From NCBI GenBank assembly GCA_012845835.1, contig JABAKD010000036.1:124001-188000 (forward strand): a DNA stretch of 64,000 nucleotides. Direction: 5' to 3'. Below the pieces are notes generated by a model. That model was not told the origin of the DNA. It searched no databases and was given only the letters and a program-made list of their open reading frames with translations. A program made the translations under genes and the position numbers. The number at the start of each line of letters is the position of its first letter. Within the stretch, counting starts at the first letter, position 1. Source of the DNA: Undaria pinnatifida. Lineage: Eukaryota > Sar > Phaeophyceae > Laminariales > Alariaceae. Of the stretch, positions 43,056 through 54,148 are shown piece after piece.

Positions 43056-44722
43056 CGGGTTGACCTCCCAGAGTTCCTCCTTGTCTATTGCTGCTACTGG
43101 TGCTGTATTCTCGACTGCTGTGGCTGCTGGTGTGCCAGCTTGACTGGTGTGGCTGTTTCTGCATGCTTGGCTGCTGTTGGTGCCGTCGCAGGCTCCCTGC
43201 CTCTCCTCTCCAACGTACCCCCGCCCGCCCCGTTTGTGGACCCCACCCTTGCTGCGGCTGCTGTGGTGCGCCCCCGCTATACGGCTGCTTCGGTGCCCAC
43301 CAGGTCTGTTGCCGCTGCTGCTGCTGTTACTGTTGTTGCTGTACGCCCCCCCCCCCCTATTGACGCCCCTTGTTACTGTGATACCTTGCCTTGCTGCTGC
43401 TGCTGTTGTGCGTCCGTGCCATGCGGCCGATGCTGAGCCCACCCCTGCTGCTGATGCTGAAGCGACATCTTCACGATGCCTGTGATGGCCTGGTGATAGC
43501 TGTGAGCTGCATGTTATCCCGTCCCGCCCCTGCCTCCTGCCGATACGAACTCCCTCCACCCGCCGATCCGCCGATAGGGTGCCACGGGATTCCGCCCGGG
43601 GAGAAAAAATCGTCGTGATAAGGAGGCGAGACATGTTGCGCGGAACGGGTCTGCTCGCGGTGCCTATCCTACCTGGCGACGTACGACTACCCTACTGTCC
43701 CTGGCTGGTGACATGCCACCACCCGTGCCTCCCTCTACCCGACCGCGTGCGAGATCCGTCGCGCTTCTGTAGCCCAGTACATTGCGAAAACTGCGCGCTT
43801 CTACTCGGCCTACCAAGGTTTGCGAGCGTATTCCGACGAACTCTACCGTCGTTTGGTGTTGTCGACCTCTTCGCCGCTTCCTGTTGCCCCGCTTCCTAAG
43901 CAGAACAGGGAAAAAAAAAACTCTTGACGACCCCGGACGTCCATTTCCCGGTGTCACGGTCCTCTTCAGCTCGTGCAGGCCCTCGCCCGTTAGCTACCTT
44001 TTCTTGGTCACTCTGCTGCACCGACGACCCCACGCTTCACACATCTCTACAGGTTCTTACTGACATCTGACCCTTCGTAATCCGCTCGGCCTCATCTTCA
44101 TGTGGAACTTTCATTTTCTAAATCATTACCCCGTACCAAACATCCCGCTCTCCTGCATCGAACAAACCCACGAGCTTTCGTTCGTTTACGGTTGCACCTT
44201 TCTACCCGACTCTCCCAACCACCAGGTTGCCCCAACGACAACCTTCCTGAAAAAAAAATATGTTTCCACCCATCGATCGACCCATACAATATTCAGCACA
44301 GCCTGCGTCCGCGCTGACGCTTCACGTAGAGAGACGAGCTCCTCTGTGGTCACAAACTACTAGAAGACAACACATACTTGGCGACGATACACACATATAT
44401 ATATAATATTAATCCTATTTTGTATCCTCGCACTGCTGCCCTCGATCTCCCTCCCGGTAGGAGTACTGAGTAACTCAAATCTGGGGTGACATACATAGCG
44501 GGCCCTTCTTCCCCCTCCCCACTACGGTACATGTTTTCTTCCCTCGCCGACCAGTCGACTCGCGTCGAATTGTGCCTATACCTTGCTATACCCAACGCTG
44601 CTCTATCTAGTCTTCTAGGCGCTCTCAACAACCTGATTCATCATGGTGATCCTCTCTTTTTCATTTGTTTTTGCTAATATAAATATATTCAAAATCTCAC
44701 TACTACTATTACTACTACTGTA
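43056..44722 (-). mobile_element. R10 left copy: inverted A-repeat plus gag remnant
   Basis: Read on the minus strand, it starts with sequence related to the A repeat of element 2 (from about 44250, 'gaaggttgtcgttggggcaa'). It runs through a Gln-codon-rich gag-like region and stops at about 43056 ('ggttgacctcccagagttcc' on plus). To the right, 44258-44722 is shared with the second copy and ends in a 'ctactact' tract. The copy at 54149-56150 has the same limits, so this is a discrete repeat and not random duplication. The gag frame is broken. It lies head to head with element 2. Confidence 0.7.
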
Positions 44723-44973
44723 AAAGAGGAAGGTTGTCGTTGGGGCAACCTGGTGTTTGGTGGTAACGGGTAGAAAGATAAAAAAGCAGGAGAACGGGAA
44801 ATCTCGGGGTTTCCAATGTAGGATGCAGGATGTTGGGTACGGGGTATTATAGAAAAACGAAAGTTCCGGAAAATTGTGAGAAAAGTAAGATCGAAGGGTC
44901 AGATACCAACGTGCAACTGTAGAGCGGTGTGAAGCGGGGGGATCGTCGGTGCAGCGAATAGCCAGAAAAGAAG
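44723..44973 (+). repeat. Element 2 repeat A1, left part
   Basis: It starts 'aaagaggaaggttgtcgttg' and matches A2 from 50013, with scattered differences, to 'gaatagcc'. It is interrupted after the TA at 44974-44975 by the mariner. Confidence 0.88.
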
Positions 44974-44975
44974 TA

Positions 44976-45989
44976 CCACTCTGTACCGGAATATAGTTCA
45001 CATTTGGATTCCTGGCGGCCTAACTCCTGCTGTTTTAGGAATTTTTTGAAACGTTTTTTTTTGCTGCGCAGAACCTCTTTGGGCGAGAAACCTCAAAAAC
45101 GCACTTTTCCAGAAAGCAGACCTCACACACCCTCTCAGCGGCAGCCAAGACACAGCCAACAGAGCTCGCTCGCGGGAATCACCGGTTGGAGCACTTCCTG
45201 ACGGACCTACTAACATGGCTGATTCGGAGAGCGCTGCCAACACACCAAAGCGCAAGAATTTGACAACCCCGGAGAAGAAAAGCATGGTTGCCGAGCTGCT
45301 GAAGGGCAGCATCAACGGACATTTGGTCCATGGTGACTTCAAGAGAGTTGCGGCAATGTACCAGCAGCATCCACGCACGGTGAGCAAGTACTGGCGCATG
45401 TACTTGAGCAAGAAGGAGGCTTCTCACTGACAACGGCAAGGCTGCTAGACTGGAATGGTCGTTGAGGTGGGTGCGGAACGCCCCTGGGGGTGCACACAAG
45501 TTCCACCACTTCTACGACTTCGTTCACCTGGACGAGAAGTGGTTCTACATCTGCAAGCAGGGTCAACTGTACTACTGCTACGAGGGCGAGGACATTCCCC
45601 TTAGGAAAGTCCAGCACAAGAGCCACGTGATCAAGGTCATGTTCCTCGCAGCAGTTGCTCGGCCGCGCTTTGACTCTAGCCGCAACCGCCAGTTCGATGG
45701 CAAGATCGGCATCTACCCCTTCACGGTGCAGCGTGCTGCTGCTCAGCGCAACAGCAGAAAGAGGTCAGCGGGGACAATGGTGACGTACAACGTGGAGGTC
45801 AACCGCGCAACGTACACACAGAAGCTGATCAACAACGTATTTCCAGACATCAGGGCGAAATTTCCGGCCGTCTCGACCGTCTATGTGCAGCTATTTTGAT
45901 CACCAACATCACCCTCTATACCTCGATCCCCCAAAAGTGAACTATATTCAGGTTTTTCCAAATGTGAACTATATTCCGGTACAGAGTGG
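44976..45989 (+). mobile_element. Mariner-like element, internally deleted, in A1 of element 2
   Basis: Perfect 33-bp terminal inverted repeats lie at 44976-45008 and 45957-45989, beginning 'ccactctgtaccggaatata'. TA occurs at 44974-44975 and 45990-45991, the TA target duplication typical of Tc1/mariner. The equivalent place in A2 (about 50266) reads 'gaagtagctaacgggcgagg' with a single TA, confirming insertion. An extra partial terminus ('gtgaactatattcagg') lies just inside the right repeat. At 1014 bp it is shorter than a complete element and lacks the second and third catalytic acids, so it needed a transposase in trans. Confidence 0.92.
45215..45899 (+). pseudogene. Mariner transposase, broken
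   Basis: ATG 45215 opens a 71-aa piece with the N-terminal DNA-binding region ('LTTPEKKSMVAELL', 'VAAMYQQHPRTVSKYW'), closed by TGA at 45428. In another frame, from about 45423, the catalytic region resumes: 'LTDNGKAARLEW', then 'VHLDEKWFY' with the first catalytic Asp, and 'VMFLAAVARPRFD', signatures of plant and stramenopile mariners. It stops at 45899 after 'STVYVQLF', before the region with the second Asp. The part between the HTH and the catalytic core is missing, so the gene has an internal deletion, a frameshift and a truncation. It cannot encode an active enzyme. Confidence 0.88.
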
Positions 45990-45991
45990 TA

Positions 45992-46074
45992 GCTAACAGG
46001 CGAGGCCCTGCACGACCTCAGGAGGACCGGGGCAGAAGACAAGGGGTGTCAGGGAGTCGTCAAGTTGGTTTTTC
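45992..46074 (+). repeat. Element 2 repeat A1, right part
   Basis: It resumes A1 after the mariner with 'gctaacaggcgaggccctgc' and matches A2 at 50268-50350, with differences, to about 'gggagtcgtcaag'. Confidence 0.85.
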
Positions 46075-46479
46075 CGTAAAGTTCATTTTTTTTCTATTCT
46101 GCTTCTCATATTTTTCTGGGTTGCAGTGCTGGAGGGTGAGCATTGTCGAGAGCAGCAGTCGTCGGGAGGAACGAGCAAGGATGGAGGGCCTCACCCCGCC
46201 CCAAGAACAGGACGAGGACCAGGACCACCTGGTGGGAGGCCCAGGCCTAACGCAGTTGGGAGGCGGAGCAACGGGGAGCGTGCAAGAGGGTACAATGCAC
46301 GGGAATACGCTAGCAACCGTAAGTGCGTCGTCTAGTAGAAGCGTGCAGTGCCCGGAGGTTGAATCACAGGCGCGTGGCGGAGACCACAGACGGTCAGGTA
46401 GAAGGAGTACTCGCATATCGCCAGATAGAGAAGGAAGGAGTTCAGTCAGGCACCACCGCGAACAAAACAACCACGCCCA

Positions 46480-48159
46480 ATATGTCCCACCCCCGCGCAA
46501 AACTTTCCCCGAGAGGAATCTTGGGGCCCCCCATCGGCGGGTGGGAGGAGTTCGTATCAGCAGGAGGGAGGGGCGGGGCGGGATTTCAGCCAGCTGGCGG
46601 TTTTAAACGGGCCACCACAGGCGCCCTGGGGACCGGTAGGAGCGCCGCACAACCCGCAGCAAGGGTGGACGCTGCAGCGGCAGTATGACACGGGCGCACA
46701 ACAGCAGCCGCAGCAAGGCAAGGCACCACAGCAACAAGGAGACGTAATTGGGGGGGGGGGAGATACAGCAACAACTACAACAGCAGCAGCGGGGTTGATC
46801 ACCGCAGCAGCTGAGCGAGGGCGCACCACGGCAACAGCAGCAGCAGGGGTGGCCAACGCAGCAGCCTCATAGCGGAGGCACGCCACAGCAGCCGCGGCAA
46901 GGGTGGGGACCAGAACACGGGGGGGGGGTTACGTTGGGGAGGAGGTGCAGTAGGTGCAGTGAACCCGCGACGGCAGCAGCCAAACTGGCAGCTGCGGCTA
47001 CAGCGAAGCAGTCAGCAGCAGGAGTTAGACAGGAGGGGCTTCGGGTACTTATGCGCGTGGGCGTTAGAAGGGTTAGGACAGCGACAGCAGCAGTTGAGAG
47101 CGCCCTTAAAGCAGTGGGGGCGGGAGGGGGGGGGGAAGCCCGTGGGAGATGGGTCCGTCGAGGCTGCAACAGCAACGGTATCAGGAACCGGGCACGGAAT
47201 GGGGAGACGGGAGCGGCTTTTCATATAGCAATGGGCTGTGATGGGAGGAGGGAGGGGGGGTGGTGAGTTTTTCGTCGGAGGGGGCGGGGGGGAAGGGGCA
47301 AGGGGACGGAGCTATGGGGGACGGGAAGGCAAAACCGTTCAATTCGGTGGAGGCGATGAGCATGGTCACGGGAGGTTTCATCATTGAGGGAGAGGGCGCC
47401 CAGCAGATGGCAGGACTGAGCGACATCGATGTCCGCAGCTTCTCCCAGAGGGACTCTTTTGGCTTCGGGGGAGGGACGGCGCAGGTAACCCTGGACCACA
47501 GGGTGGAGGCCGTGTTTCTGTTGCTAACACACCTCATGCGGTACGTGGTGGACGGAAACAACGCTTTCGGGCAACCATCGCTCCGGCGGACGGACTAGCT
47601 GGTGGAGCGCTTCCGCGCGGTAGCGCAAGGGGTGAGGACTTATCACGCGCAGAATACACGGGTGGCCCTATCAGAACCATTTGGGGGCAAATTCGTCCAA
47701 TCCTTCAACAAAGATCTCCAGGAGTGGATGGAGGAAGTATCCCGACAGGCGCACATGCTGAAGCGGGAGGTCGGGACGTTCTCGGGTCCGAGCGACGTAT
47801 ACCCGATGCCACTACCGATTGTCATGCAAACCCATACGTGGGTTGCAACGGCATCCATCTACCTAGCGGACGTAGGGTACGCAGAGGATCCCACGGAAGG
47901 GGGGTATGGGAAGAGACGGGGGGGGGGGGGGGGAGGCGAAACCGGGGCGACGGTAGGGTGGGGGGGGGGGGGGGGGGGGGGGAACGAACAAGGAGCGGAG
48001 GGGGTTGGGGTGGGGGGAGGAGGAGGAGGCGGAGGGGGAGGGGGAGGGGGGTGGGAGGAAGAGGAGGAAAGGGGGGGGAGGGAGAACGAGGGGGGAAAGG
48101 GGCATATGACCGACCATGCCGCGACTACGAAGAACTCGGGGCGCGCCTCCACGAGATGA
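46480..48159 (+). pseudogene. Element 2 Gag remnant
   Basis: The first third (46480-47250) is a broken Gln/Gly-rich region, with CAG/CAA codons spread over shifting frames. A 112-aa frame (47260-47598) and a 185-aa frame (47602-48159) share one phase and are separated by a single TAG at 47596. They contain 'LSDIDVRSF' and a following helix, which resemble 'IANIDIDAF' and its surroundings in element 1's Gag. The end runs into a long poly-Gly/Glu stretch from G-rich DNA (47920-48100). No zinc finger is seen. The function would be RNA packaging. As written, the gene is damaged, although the single TAG parallels that in element 1. Confidence 0.65.
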
Positions 48160-48464
48160 AGAAGGGATGCCATGCAGATACCGGCACGAAGGGGGTGAAA
48201 ACTTGAAGGGTGCGTTTCTGCCGAAGGAGAAGTGTGGGTCGGGAGAGCGAAAGAGGGGGGAGAGCAGGTGGAGAGGGGTCGGGGAGGAGAAAGAGGGAGG
48301 GGGGAGGGGGGAAGGGGAGAGTCGGACCGGCGAAGAAATGAGAGCACGGGCTCCGCGGCGCGACGGGGCCAACCAGGCGAGCTGCCGACACCAGTTCTGA
48401 GGCGACCACGTCGACGGCAGCGGCGGGTGGTTCGGGTTGGCCGACTCCTGCAGGATCGGAAGTT

Positions 48465-49642
48465 GTGTCAGATACAGGTGCACGAGTTGGGAATGGGGGA
48501 GTAGCTCGTGTGTTCGGAGCTACTGCGAGAGGGTACGCATTTGGAAGAGTTGCACCTTCGACTCGAAGGACTTACGAGGCGAATTGGAGGATGTGGGTGA
48601 GCTGGCGGTCTTTTAAAGGGAAGGAGTGTTGGCTGCGGAAAGACATGGCGGAGATGGAACTGGTAGGGGAATTGGTCGAGTTCATGGGATGTTGTTGCGC
48701 AGGGAAAGAGAACAAGGAGTCGACCATAGTAGGCAAGTTGGTGGCGATCAAATTCTACCATGAGCAGTTCTTGGGGCTATCAGCGCCCATGAGTAACCCG
48801 TTGATCCGATCTCTCAAGCAAGGTATCAAAAAGGCGCACGTAGGGATTGGTAGCCAACAGAAAGTGGCAAGGCCGTTGACGTGAGGGGTGCTGACGGAGA
48901 CGGAGGAGAGCGTTCAGACATGGGAGATAGGCGGGAGGGTGTTATGGATTGGTCTGGCGCTAACGTATTTTTTATGTTGCGAGCGTCGGAATTATTTGCC
49001 AACGGAAAAGGGGTCTTCCATGAAGTATACTGTTTGAGGAGGGGGGATGTGGCGTTCTTCAGATACGACGAGCAGTTCGTAGGAAGCAGGATATGCACAA
49101 AGCAAATTAAGTGGAGGTGAGGTTCAAGGGATCGAAGGGGGACCAAGGGAGAAAGGGGGCGGCACTGGTGATAACAAGGACAGGGCGGGGGAGGGAAGGA
49201 GATAGAGCGGCGGTGGGTCTATTATGGAATTGTTTAGGTTGTACGGTAACGGGGATTCAACGGAAAAAGCGCCCTTGATGCCATTTAGGGAAAAGGATGG
49301 TTGGGAGGTTTGGTTGGGGGACGGGCAACCCAGTGCTTGAGGGATGGCATAGCCAGCGTAGGGGAGAGGTGGAGAGAGGAGGGGAGGGGGGCGGGGGCGA
49401 GACCGATTCCAGAAGAATTCCCGTTGCATCCGGGGGGGAAAAGCGGAGCGACAAGACTGGCCCCGAGAGGGGTGCCGTTGGCCGTAATAAAGAAAGAAGG
49501 AAGATGGTCGTCATACTCGTTTATGGTGTACGTTAGGGCGAATATGGAGGACCCGATTTGGGTGTCAGAGGTGTTGGAGAACGAGGCATGGGGGTTTGAG
49601 AGACAACCGGGACAGGAGACTAGATGGGGCGGAACGGGATAA
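48465..49642 (+). pseudogene. Element 2 tyrosine recombinase, frameshifted
   Basis: A 139-aa piece (48465-48884) aligns with the N-terminal domain of element 1's enzyme ('STRRTYEANWRMWVSWRSFK', 'VAIKFYHEQF'). The middle ('LRASELFANG', 'YCLRRGDVAFF', about 48970-49090) is in another frame and keeps the first catalytic Arg. The C-terminal part (49301-49642) has 'LHPGGKSGAT', where element 1 has 'LHSGRIGGAT': the His is kept but the Arg is lost. It then has 'EGRWSSYSFMVYVR' with the Arg-Trp and the nucleophile Tyr. At least two frameshifts and one missing catalytic residue make it inactive. Confidence 0.8.
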
Positions 49643-49748
49643 GTCCCCTCTGCCCGGTAAGGTAACGACCGCCTGGGGAACTGCTATCGGAATCCAAACG
49701 TTCAGGACATAACCGGACGGAGGGGTGAGGAGAACCACCGTCTCGGGT

Positions 49749-50009
49749 GGGGAGGTGTCTCACTAGCGCAGCCGACCGCTATGTAGGTCGACCGCGTTTC
49801 GTTGTGTGGTTGTGTGGGTGGGGGAAGCGCAAGAAAGACGGGAAAGGGAGGGAGCGGCCCCTCCTCCCCCTCCTCCCTCCCGCATTTTTTATAGAGGTAG
49901 GAAAGTCGTACACATCACGGGGGGGGGCGGGGACAGGACAGCCCTTCCCCCCCCCTCCCACCATTTTGGCTTCTTTAAAAAATATATAGCATCTTTCGTG
50001 GAAGTAAAA
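49749..50009 (+). repeat. Element 2 repeat B1
   Basis: It runs from 'ggggaggtgtctcactagcg' to 'cgtggaagtaaaa'. It matches B2 at 51037-51277 with scattered substitutions and small length differences. Confidence 0.85.
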
Positions 50010-50012
50010 TCC

Positions 50013-50350
50013 AAAGAGGAAGGTTGTCGTTGGGGCAACCTGGTGTTTGGGGGTAACGGGTAGAAGGATAGAACAGCAGAAAAATGGAAAAATCTCGCGG
50101 TTTCCAATGAAGGGTGCAGTATGTTGGATACGGGGTATTATAAAAAAAATGGAAGCTCCAGATAATTATGAGAAAGTATGATCGAGAGGTCAGATACCAA
50201 CAAGCAACTGTAGAGTGGTGTGAAGCGGGGGATCGTCGGTGCAGCGAATAGCCAAGAAGAAGTAGCTAACGGGCGAGGCCCTGCACGAGCTGAGGAGGAC
50301 CGAGGCAGAAGACAAGGGACGTCAGGGAGTCATTAATTTGATTTTTTTTC
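50013..50350 (+). repeat. Element 2 repeat A2
   Basis: This is the uninterrupted version of A1, and at about 50266 it preserves the site used by the mariner in A1. It abuts B1 with a 3-base junction. Confidence 0.87.
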
Positions 50351-50399
50351 CCGCCCACCCTCCCGCAACAATTCCACGGCGGATGGACAAACGGAGAGG

Positions 50400-51000
50400 A
50401 AGAGGACTCAGTGGTCGAATAGTGATGGCATAATCCCGATCGCACGGGCAGTTTTGGACCGGAACCATTACATATTAATCGTTTGGCCTTCGTGGTGGGT
50501 TTCCAATCGCACGGGCCGTTTAAAACGGAACCACCCAAAGGCACGTGTAGGTGTTGGTCGATTAGTGACGGCATAATACCGATCGCACAGGCCGTTAGAA
50601 ACGGAAATCATCACAGTCAATGATCGTCTAGCAATGGCGATCGTGGTCCGTTGCCGATATGGACGGGCTGTTGCAAACAGGACTATCCGAAAGCACAGGC
50701 ACATAGCGTTTGTTCAGTGGTGGTATAATCCCGATACGAGTGGGCCGTTAGAAACGTACATCACCAAAGCCATGATCGTTCGGCAGTCGAGGTGGGACCC
50801 CGACAGGAGCGGGTCGTTAGACACGGAATGACTACTGTAGGTAGTTCAAATCGTTTAGCAATTGTGGGGGGTTCCCGATATGAGCGGGCCGTTAGAAACG
50901 GAAAACCCACGCGAAAGCACACACAAGTAGTGGTGGGTCAAGCACGTCCCCGATCGAACGGGCCGTTAGGAACGGAACTACTCGGCTGTTTTAGCAATTT
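50400..51000 (+). repeat. Array of eight ~74 bp units with conserved hairpin
   Basis: A 'cgggccgttagaaacgga'-like core recurs at 50445, 50512, 50588, 50664, 50741, 50810, 50885 and 50959 (spacings 67-77). Within it 'ccgttagaaacgg' is a perfect 5-bp inverted repeat with a 3-base loop, and sequence between cores is less conserved ('gatcgttcgg', 'agcaatgg'). It lies in the A2-B2 spacer of element 2, where element 1 has only 80 bp of simple sequence. Confidence 0.85.
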
Positions 51001-51036
51001 TACAGTCTGCAATGAACGGACACTAAAATCTAAGAA

Positions 51037-51277
51037 GGGGAGGCATCTCACTAGCGGAGCGCGACCGGTAGGTAGGTCGACCGCGTTGCGGTTTCGTGGG
51101 TGGGGAAGGCGTAACCAAGAGAGCAAAGGGAGGGAGCGGCCCTCTTCCTCCTCCTCCCTCCTGGTATTTTATATCGCGATAAGAGAGGCGTACGCATTCG
51201 GGGGGGGTTGGGGGCAGGACACCCACCACCATTTCGGCTTCTTGAATTAATATAAATCATCGTTCGTGGAAGTAAAA
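51037..51277 (+). repeat. Element 2 repeat B2 (right end)
   Basis: It begins 'ggggaggcatctcactagcg' and ends near 'cgtggaagtaaaa', defining the right boundary of element 2. Confidence 0.85.
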
Positions 51278-51379
51278 AACGCGTAGAGTATGTACGATAA
51301 TAGCTGTAAAGCAAGTCAGACACCCTTTCGGAATATATTGTAAAAACACACACACACATTCATGAAAAGGATACGAAAA

Positions 51380-52330
51380 AATGAAAATACACTCCAGTTG
51401 TGAGATCGAAGATTTCGTCGAAATTCATCTTTGCAAGCTGTGTGACACTCTGATCGCGCGTATTACGGGTTGTGTGTCTTCATTAAGGATATAGGTCGGC
51501 GATTCCCCTTGGACCTACAGTGTAGCTATCAGGGTTAACAAGGTGATGTTAGTCAGTCTGTGCGCGGAAACTGTAAAACCCGTTTCTGAGGGGGACAAAA
51601 TCTGGCAGTTGTGGAAGGAAATGCATCAGTTTATCAAGTGAATCCTGTAAGTCGTATAACCGGTGAGGGGAGGGCGGAGTTTTGAAGGACGTGGGGGCGT
51701 AAATTTGATCAAAAGGGGGCGACAGGGGGGGGGGCACGGGACGGACGGGGCAACTAAAACTGTGCGTGAAAGCAAATAAATCTTTCAAGGGGATAAATCT
51801 GACGGTTTTGGAAACAATACACCAGTTTGTTATGCATATCCTATACGCCGTACAACCAGTGAGGAGAGGGCGGAGTGTTCGGGGGGGTGGGGAAGGGGGG
51901 GGGGAACGGGGGGAAGGGGGTGGGGGAGACGAAAGGGTTTTCTAACATATTTCGCTTGCTATACACGTGGTGCTAGGTCTAGGCGATGGTGCGGGTGGTA
52001 GGGAAGAAGGGGGCGTTGGTGGGGCGGGTGGGAGGTGAGTTGAAGCAACGGCATGGATGGCTCTAGAAATATAATGAGGTGATATCACGTGCGTGGAAGT
52101 GTTTATTACTCCGGCAGATTTCGATGTTAGGTGGGGCGTTTGAGCAAGAGGGAGCGGGGGGGAAAAAACAAGGGTCGGGGGGAGGAAAGGGTTTCCAAGG
52201 TATTTAGGTCACATATAATATAAAAATACACTCCAGCTGTGAGATCGAAGATTTGGTCGAAGCTAATATTTGCAAGCTTGTGTGTGATACTCCGATCGGG
52301 CGTATTACGCAGAGTATTAAACACTACCAG
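51380..52330 (-). repeat. R1 composite repeat with poly-G tracts
   Basis: It starts with 'acactccagttgtgagatcg' and carries the modules in reverse order to about 52145, then a second terminus 'acactccagctgtgagatcg' near 52228. Confidence 0.85.
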
Positions 52331-53700
52331 CCAGTTGATACCACCTCATTATCGTTCTAGGCATTCATGCCGGTCCTCCAATTCTACCCCCCCCCCCGAC
52401 CCGCCACCGCCGCCCCCGCCTTTGTTTTTTTGTTTTTGCCCCGCCCTTTTTGTTCAAACGCCTCACCTACTCTCGAAATCGAAATCGGTCAGAGTAAGAA
52501 ACACTTCAATGCAATTGATATCACGTCTTTATCTCTCAAGCCATCCATGACGTAGCTTTCATTCACCACCCCCTCCCCTCCCCTCCCCTCCTCCCAACGT
52601 CCCCTCCTTCCCCGCCACCCGCACAATCGCCTAGACGTAGCACCACGCGCATAGCAAACCGCCACAAATGTGCGTAATACGCGCGATCGGAGTATCACAA
52701 ACAAGATTGCAAAGATGAGTTTCAACCAAATCTTCGATCTCACAGCTGGAGTGTATTATTATATTACATGTGACCTAAAGCTCTTGGAAACCCTTTCCCC
52801 CACCCCCGAACCCCACCCCCCCCTTTTTATTTTCCCCCGCTCCCTCTTGCTCAAACGCCCCACCTAACATTGAAATATGCCAGAGTAGTAAACACTTCCA
52901 CGCACTTAATATCACCTCATTATCTTACTAGAGCCATCCATGCCGCTGCTGCAGTGCACCCCCCCCCTCCCCCCCCTCCAACGCTCCCTCCTTCACCACT
53001 ACCCGCCCCATCGCCTAGACCTAGCACCACGCGTATAGCAAACCCCTGACCTAACGTTTTTCAAGCCTCCCCCGCCCCCCCGCCTGGAACACTCCGCTCT
53101 CTCTTCACTGGTTGTACGACTTACAAGATATAAATGATGAACTTTCAAAAACCGTCAGATTTATCCCCTCAATAGACTTACAGTTTCCACGCACAGATTG
53201 AGCTGCCCCACCCGTCCCGCCCCCCCCCTCATGATAAACTGATGCATTTATTTCAAAACCGTCAGATTTATCCCCTAAAAGGATTTATTGTTTCCACGCA
53301 CAGATTGAACTCACCGCCCGCTCCCCCCCCTCCCCCCCCTCCCCCCCTCCCCCTTGATCAAAACCAGGCCCCCGCGTCTTAAAAAACTCCGCCCTCCCCC
53401 CACCGGTTATCGACTTACAGGATTCACTTGATGAACCGACGCATTTTTTCCTTCCACAGCTGTCAGATTTTGTCCCCCTCAAAAACGGGTTTTATAGTTT
53501 CCGCGCACAGACTGCCTAACATCACCCTGTTGACCCTGATTAGCTACACTGTAGTTGCACGGGGAGTCGCCGACCTATATCCTTAATGAGGACACACAAC
53601 CCGTAATACGCGCGTTCGGAGTATCACACACAGCTTGCAAAGATGAGTTTCGACGAAATCTTCGATCTCACAGCTGGAGTGTATTTTCAATTTTTATAAT
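52331..53700 (+). repeat. R1 composite repeat with poly-C tracts
   Basis: It has forward-orientation modules, with end modules at 52680-52757 and 53560-53690. Together with the preceding reversed array it forms a large inverted arrangement around 52320. Confidence 0.85.
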
Positions 53701-53835
53701 AAACCCCGAGGACCAACGCCCGAATGGGTAGGGTGGACCGTAACTGGACCAAGTCCGGCGGAAGGCCATCTCCCATGGCCAGGGGTTTCGTTAGTGGGTG
53801 AGCTTGCGCAAGTCCCACACTACCCGGAAATATGA

Positions 53836-54120
53836 CATTCCGGGTGGCTATCTCCACCGAAACTTACCCTCAGGGGACAGGCCGGGTCGACATTCACACG
53901 CATCCGTATACAACGGCAGCTTGCGCTGCCAGGGTTGTAACGAGGACCACTGATAGGATCAGCTCACGCTATCACTACAGTGGGACCCGAAGGGTGCGTC
54001 AGCTAGCGTTGGGTTGCGGACGCAACTGAGTTAAATCGACACACGACGCGGATGAAAATACGTGGAAGTGTGGTAAGCTTTAAAGCTTTATTTTTCCCCA
54101 TCCGCCGGAGGATAAATATA
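53836..54120 (+). repeat. R5-R6 composite, uninterrupted copy
   Basis: 'agcttgcgctgccagggttg' to 'gcggacgcaactgag' (R5) joins directly to 'ttaaatcgacacacgacg' to 'ccgccggaggataa' (R6). It is the empty-site counterpart of 35546-36005. R6 alone is also seen reversed at 58225-58310. Confidence 0.8.
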
Positions 54121-54148
54121 TATACATAGACTATATATATACAAAAAA

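Larger units (their letters stand above)
44723..51277 (+). mobile_element. Element 2: RT-less Gag-recombinase element with split direct repeats
   Basis: The order is A1 (44723-46074, interrupted by a mariner), gag region, recombinase remnant, B1 (49749-50009), A2 (50013-50350), a hairpin array and B2 (51037-51277). This is the same A1-B1-A2-B2 plan as element 1, but the repeats show many differences, so it is older. No reverse transcriptase or RNase H motif lies between gag (ending about 48159) and the recombinase (from 48465). It was therefore probably non-autonomous, or lost pol by deletion. Coding parts carry stops and frameshifts. The gag and recombinase resemble element 1 in order and short motifs but are a different family. 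Confidence 0.85.

Noticed and set aside
43088-43634. Cys/Ala-rich plus-strand frames and a 245-aa minus frame
   Set aside because: The plus frames are the complement of Gln-rich gag DNA. The minus frame belongs to a broken gag remnant and is not an independent gene.
47859-48483. Proline-rich minus-strand frames of 162 and 206 aa
   Set aside because: They are complements of the G-rich end of element 2's gag. The plus strand has the homology.
50400-51000. CRISPR-like array of spaced palindromic cores
   Set aside because: The regular spacing is superficially similar, but spacing varies from 67 to 77, the sequence between cores is itself related, the array lies inside a retroelement in eukaryotic DNA, and no cas genes exist.
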